From: Sulfurovum sp.
GTDB taxonomy: Bacteria > Campylobacterota > Campylobacteria > Campylobacterales > Sulfurovaceae
Direction of reading: 5' to 3'
Length of the DNA: 10,059 nt
Assembly (NCBI GenBank): GCA_026193735.1
Contig: JAPHUJ010000040.1
Location: forward strand, 1 to 10,059
Of the stretch, positions 7,199 through 10,059 are shown one piece after another (position 1 is the stretch's first letter; the number at the start of each line of letters is the position of its first letter). The position numbers and the translations under genes were made by a program. The notes under the pieces are model-generated. The model saw only the letters and a program-made list of their open reading frames with translations. It made no database searches and was not told the origin of the DNA.

Positions 7199-8980
7199 AT
7201 GTTAAAAATCTTATCTTTTACTTTCCTTTTTTCAATTTTTATACATGCCAATCTAATTACTTTAGATTCAAATATAAAAGGCCTTAAAACATTTTCTCAA
7301 GTCTCTTTTTGTGAAGATAGTACAAAAAAAATAGGCATAAAAGATATAAAATGCCAAACTTTTAAAGTTGATCACAATATTCATTCAAGTCAAGGCGCAA
7401 GTAAATCAAACTGGTGGATTAAATTTGAGGTTGAAAACCCTAAAAATGAACCAATTGATTGGATTTTAAAGTTTAACCATGGTCAATTCGATGAACTGAA
7501 AAGCTGGCAATATAACGATAAAAATATTCTTGTCTCCCACTCTTTGAAGGGTGATCATTATATTGATGCATCTAAAATATCTTTTGACCAACGCTCATCA
7601 TTTGAATTTATCACACCTGCAAAAGAAAAAAACACAATCTATGTGAAACTCGCTTATGTTGATGCCGGAGTTATGGAGATGTTTCATTCTATATGGACTA
7701 AGGATGAATTTGTAAAGTCACAAGAAGTTCGTTTTAATCTATTGGTAGGAATTATTAGTGCACTTTTGGTGTTGCTGCTTTACAATATATTTATCTGGTT
7801 TATACTCAGAAAAAAAGAGTATTTTTGGTACAACATATATATCATAGGTGTTATACTTTCAATAGTGACTTTCAACCAATTAGGAGCACACTATTTATGG
7901 AATGAGTCACTCTATCTTATAGATATAATGCCTTTTGTAGCAGTCGTAATTATTATTGCGTCTTTTGTTTCATTTACCCGTGAGTTTTTGGAAACTTCTA
8001 AATACCTGCCAAAAGTAGATAAACTTTTAAAAATACTGATAATATTTGCGTTAATAGCCTTTGTCTTAGCCAATTTAGATGCTCGCTATTCTGCTATAGT
8101 GATACTTAAGATAAGTGCATTTTCATTTATCTTTTTTCCTATTATAGGTTTTATATTATGGCGTCGTGGGTACAAGATCGCAAGAGGTTACACCATAGCT
8201 TCTCTTATTCTTTCTTCTACTATTATCATTTCACTACTTCGTTTTTCAGAGCTTCTGGAAACGAGTGAGTTTCTATTTTGGATCAGCAGGTTTGGATTTA
8301 TTGCAGAGGGGATTTTACTTTCTATTGCCCTTGCAGACAGAATCACTCTTTTAGAAGAAAATACAAAAAGTGCGCAAGAGAAAGAAAAACGTACATTAGA
8401 AAAAGCAAAACAAACTTTGGAATCTGAAGTAATCAAACGAACTCTTGAATTAAAAAGAGAAACAATAAAAGCAGAAGGACTAGCAAGAACGGATGAGATG
8501 ACAGGTATTGCCAATAGAAGGGCTTTTTTAGAAAAAGGCGAAAATTTAATTAAAAATAACATACGTTATAAAACACCTTTTTCTTTGATAATCATCGATG
8601 TAGACCATTTTAAAAATATAAACGATAATTATGGTCACGAAGCAGGCGATTTAGTACTTATATCATTAACTAAAGAGATAAGCAACTGCATACGTGATAC
8701 GGACTTTTTTGCAAGAACAGGAGGGGATGAATTTATACTTTTACTTCCTTATACAACTTCTGATTTAGCCATAGAAAAAACAAAAAAATTGCTAAAAAAA
8801 ATAAATGAACTAGAAATTACTTATAAAGGAACTGTTTTGAAAATTACTGTCAGTATGGGTATATGTGAGTTTACTCAACCTGATGATAGTATTTATGCAC
8901 TTCTCTCAAAGGCTGATGAGGCACTTTACTATGTCAAAAAAAATGGACGAAACAATGTCCATTTATACCTAAAAAATTAG
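7199..8980 (+). CDS. Membrane diguanylate cyclase with 7TMR-DISM sensor and GGDEF domain
   Basis: This 593-residue protein should make cyclic di-GMP from two GTP at the inner membrane in response to a periplasmic signal. Order of parts: signal peptide (about 1-17, MLKILSFTFLFSIFIHA); a periplasmic 7TMR-DISM extracellular type 2 domain (about 20-170, with the typical WWIKFEVENP at 72-81); seven membrane helices (about 178-378); a charged coiled coil (about 383-425); and GGDEF (about 427-590). Seen in GGDEF: TDEMTGIANRR (431-441), metal-binding Asp467 in IIIDVDHFK, the intact GGDEF (508-512), and an inhibitory site RDTD (499-502) five residues before it. It is therefore predicted active and product-inhibited. 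Cys38 and Cys52 in the periplasmic part could form a disulfide. The ligand is unknown; the ext2 fold resembles carbohydrate-binding modules. There is no Shine-Dalgarno near the ATG, but no other start exists in frame after the stop at 7166. Leu codons and base composition are more AT-rich than in ftsH. The gene appears to stand alone. Confidence 0.93.
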   Translation: MLKILSFTFLFSIFIHANLITLDSNIKGLKTFSQVSFCEDSTKKIGIKDIKCQTFKVDHNIHSSQGASKSNWWIKFEVENPKNEPIDWILKFNHGQFDELKSWQYNDKNILVSHSLKGDHYIDASKISFDQRSSFEFITPAKEKNTIYVKLAYVDAGVMEMFHSIWTKDEFVKSQEVRFNLLVGIISALLVLLLYNIFIWFILRKKEYFWYNIYIIGVILSIVTFNQLGAHYLWNESLYLIDIMPFVAVVIIIASFVSFTREFLETSKYLPKVDKLLKILIIFALIAFVLANLDARYSAIVILKISAFSFIFFPIIGFILWRRGYKIARGYTIASLILSSTIIISLLRFSELLETSEFLFWISRFGFIAEGILLSIALADRITLLEENTKSAQEKEKRTLEKAKQTLESEVIKRTLELKRETIKAEGLARTDEMTGIANRRAFLEKGENLIKNNIRYKTPFSLIIIDVDHFKNINDNYGHEAGDLVLISLTKEISNCIRDTDFFARTGGDEFILLLPYTTSDLAIEKTKKLLKKINELEITYKGTVLKITVSMGICEFTQPDDSIYALLSKADEALYYVKKNGRNNVHLYLKN

Positions 8981-9020
8981 ATGGATATACTTTCCACAAA
9001 CCCGCTTTAAAATATTTGTA

Positions 9021-9153
9021 TACAATGCTTTGACTTATATTTGAAATAGTTGATGCAATAACTAAGGCAGTTACGAACCGAGGCTAACTGACTTGAAAGA
9101 AGGGAAAAAGTTAATAATTGTGGCAGCATATAGGCAGTTCAATCTGCCTATTT
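9021..9153 (+). ncRNA. Possible short non-coding transcript ending at the 9130-9151 hairpin
   Basis: TACAAT (9021-9026), overlapping a 10-base palindrome TTGTATACAA (9016-9025), resembles a -10 box. From about 9033 the sequence is less AT-rich than its surroundings and has no ORF. A stem CAGTTA/TAACTG (9068-9073 with 9085-9090) closes an 11-base loop. The motif GGCAG occurs three times (9066-9070, 9122-9126, 9133-9137), and each copy could pair with CTGCC (9144-9148) of the terminator. There is no + strand gene downstream, so a riboswitch is unlikely; a small RNA of about 120 bases, or simply the 3' trailer of the cyclase mRNA, are the options. No known RNA family was recognised. Confidence 0.22.
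9130..9151 (+). terminator. Stem-loop terminator after the cyclase gene
   Basis: ATAGGCAG (9130-9137) and CTGCCTAT (9144-9151) form a perfect 8-bp stem around TTCAAT, followed by TTTAG. It lies 150 bases after the cyclase stop and 49 bases beyond the convergent serS stop. It can therefore end the + strand transcript and, less convincingly because the T run is missing on that side, transcripts coming from serS. Confidence 0.6.
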
Positions 9154-9160
9154 AGAGGTA

Positions 9161-9182
9161 TTTAGTAAAATTACTTACTAAA
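9161..9182. repeat. AT-rich inverted repeat just downstream of serS
   Basis: TTTAGTAA (9161-9168) and TTACTAAA (9175-9182) are perfect 8-base inverted copies around a 6-base spacer. It begins 17 bases after the serS stop in serS direction and could protect the 3' end of its mRNA or act as a weak terminator; the stem is almost all A-T pairs and no clean T run follows on the - strand. Confidence 0.45.
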
Positions 9183-9199
9183 GTGATGACAATCCAGAC

Positions 9200-10059
<860 letters not shown>

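Noticed and set aside
8981..9010. ATG directly after the cyclase stop (8981) as a further small gene
   Set aside because: It runs for nine codons only and then stops; no ribosome site.
9068..9090. GGTTCG-like stretch on the - strand as part of a tRNA T arm
   Set aside because: The flanking bases do not form the 5-bp T stem, and no acceptor or anticodon arms can be drawn.

Overview
The window looks like a core chromosomal segment of an epsilonproteobacterium (Campylobacterota), probably a Sulfurovum/Sulfurimonas-type free-living member. This rests on the prmA-ftsH-(small gene)-pssA order, a glutamate 5-kinase lacking the PUA domain, an AT-leaning base composition, and a 7TMR-DISM diguanylate cyclase. 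The genus is inferred from recall, since no search was run. I see no insertion sequence, prophage, CRISPR array, tRNA or rRNA.

Bases 1-4192 form one tightly packed + strand operon. It holds the 3' part of hisA (histidine biosynthesis), prmA (ribosomal protein L11 methylation), ftsH (membrane AAA+ protease), a 39-codon unrecognised ORF, and pssA (phosphatidylserine synthase). The genes overlap by 11 and 8 bases, or abut with gaps of 0 and 6 bases, so translational coupling is likely.

Bases 4193-6006 are a separate leucine unit. A promoter-like -10 box and a strong Shine-Dalgarno precede a 23-codon leader peptide with five consecutive leucine codons (CTC CTG CTA CTG CTC). About 120 bases able to form competing hairpins follow, then leuA. 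This is the architecture of a leucine-responsive translational or transcriptional attenuator. leuA itself has 36 Leu codons and none is CTC or CTG, the two codons that make up four of the five in the leader. The leader Shine-Dalgarno is also perfectly complementary over 8 bases to the start of the leader's Leu run. These three observations are the most interesting content of the window.

Bases 6007-8980 carry proB (proline biosynthesis, standing alone) and, after a 314-base AT-rich gap, a 593-residue membrane diguanylate cyclase. The cyclase has a signal peptide, a 7TMR-DISM sensor, a coiled coil, and a GGDEF domain with intact active site and inhibitory site. Its ATG has no Shine-Dalgarno close by.

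Bases 8981-9199 separate the cyclase from the convergent serS. They hold a clear stem-loop terminator, a second AT-rich inverted repeat and a possible short non-coding transcript. serS (seryl-tRNA synthetase) runs on the - strand and its N-terminal part lies beyond the right edge.
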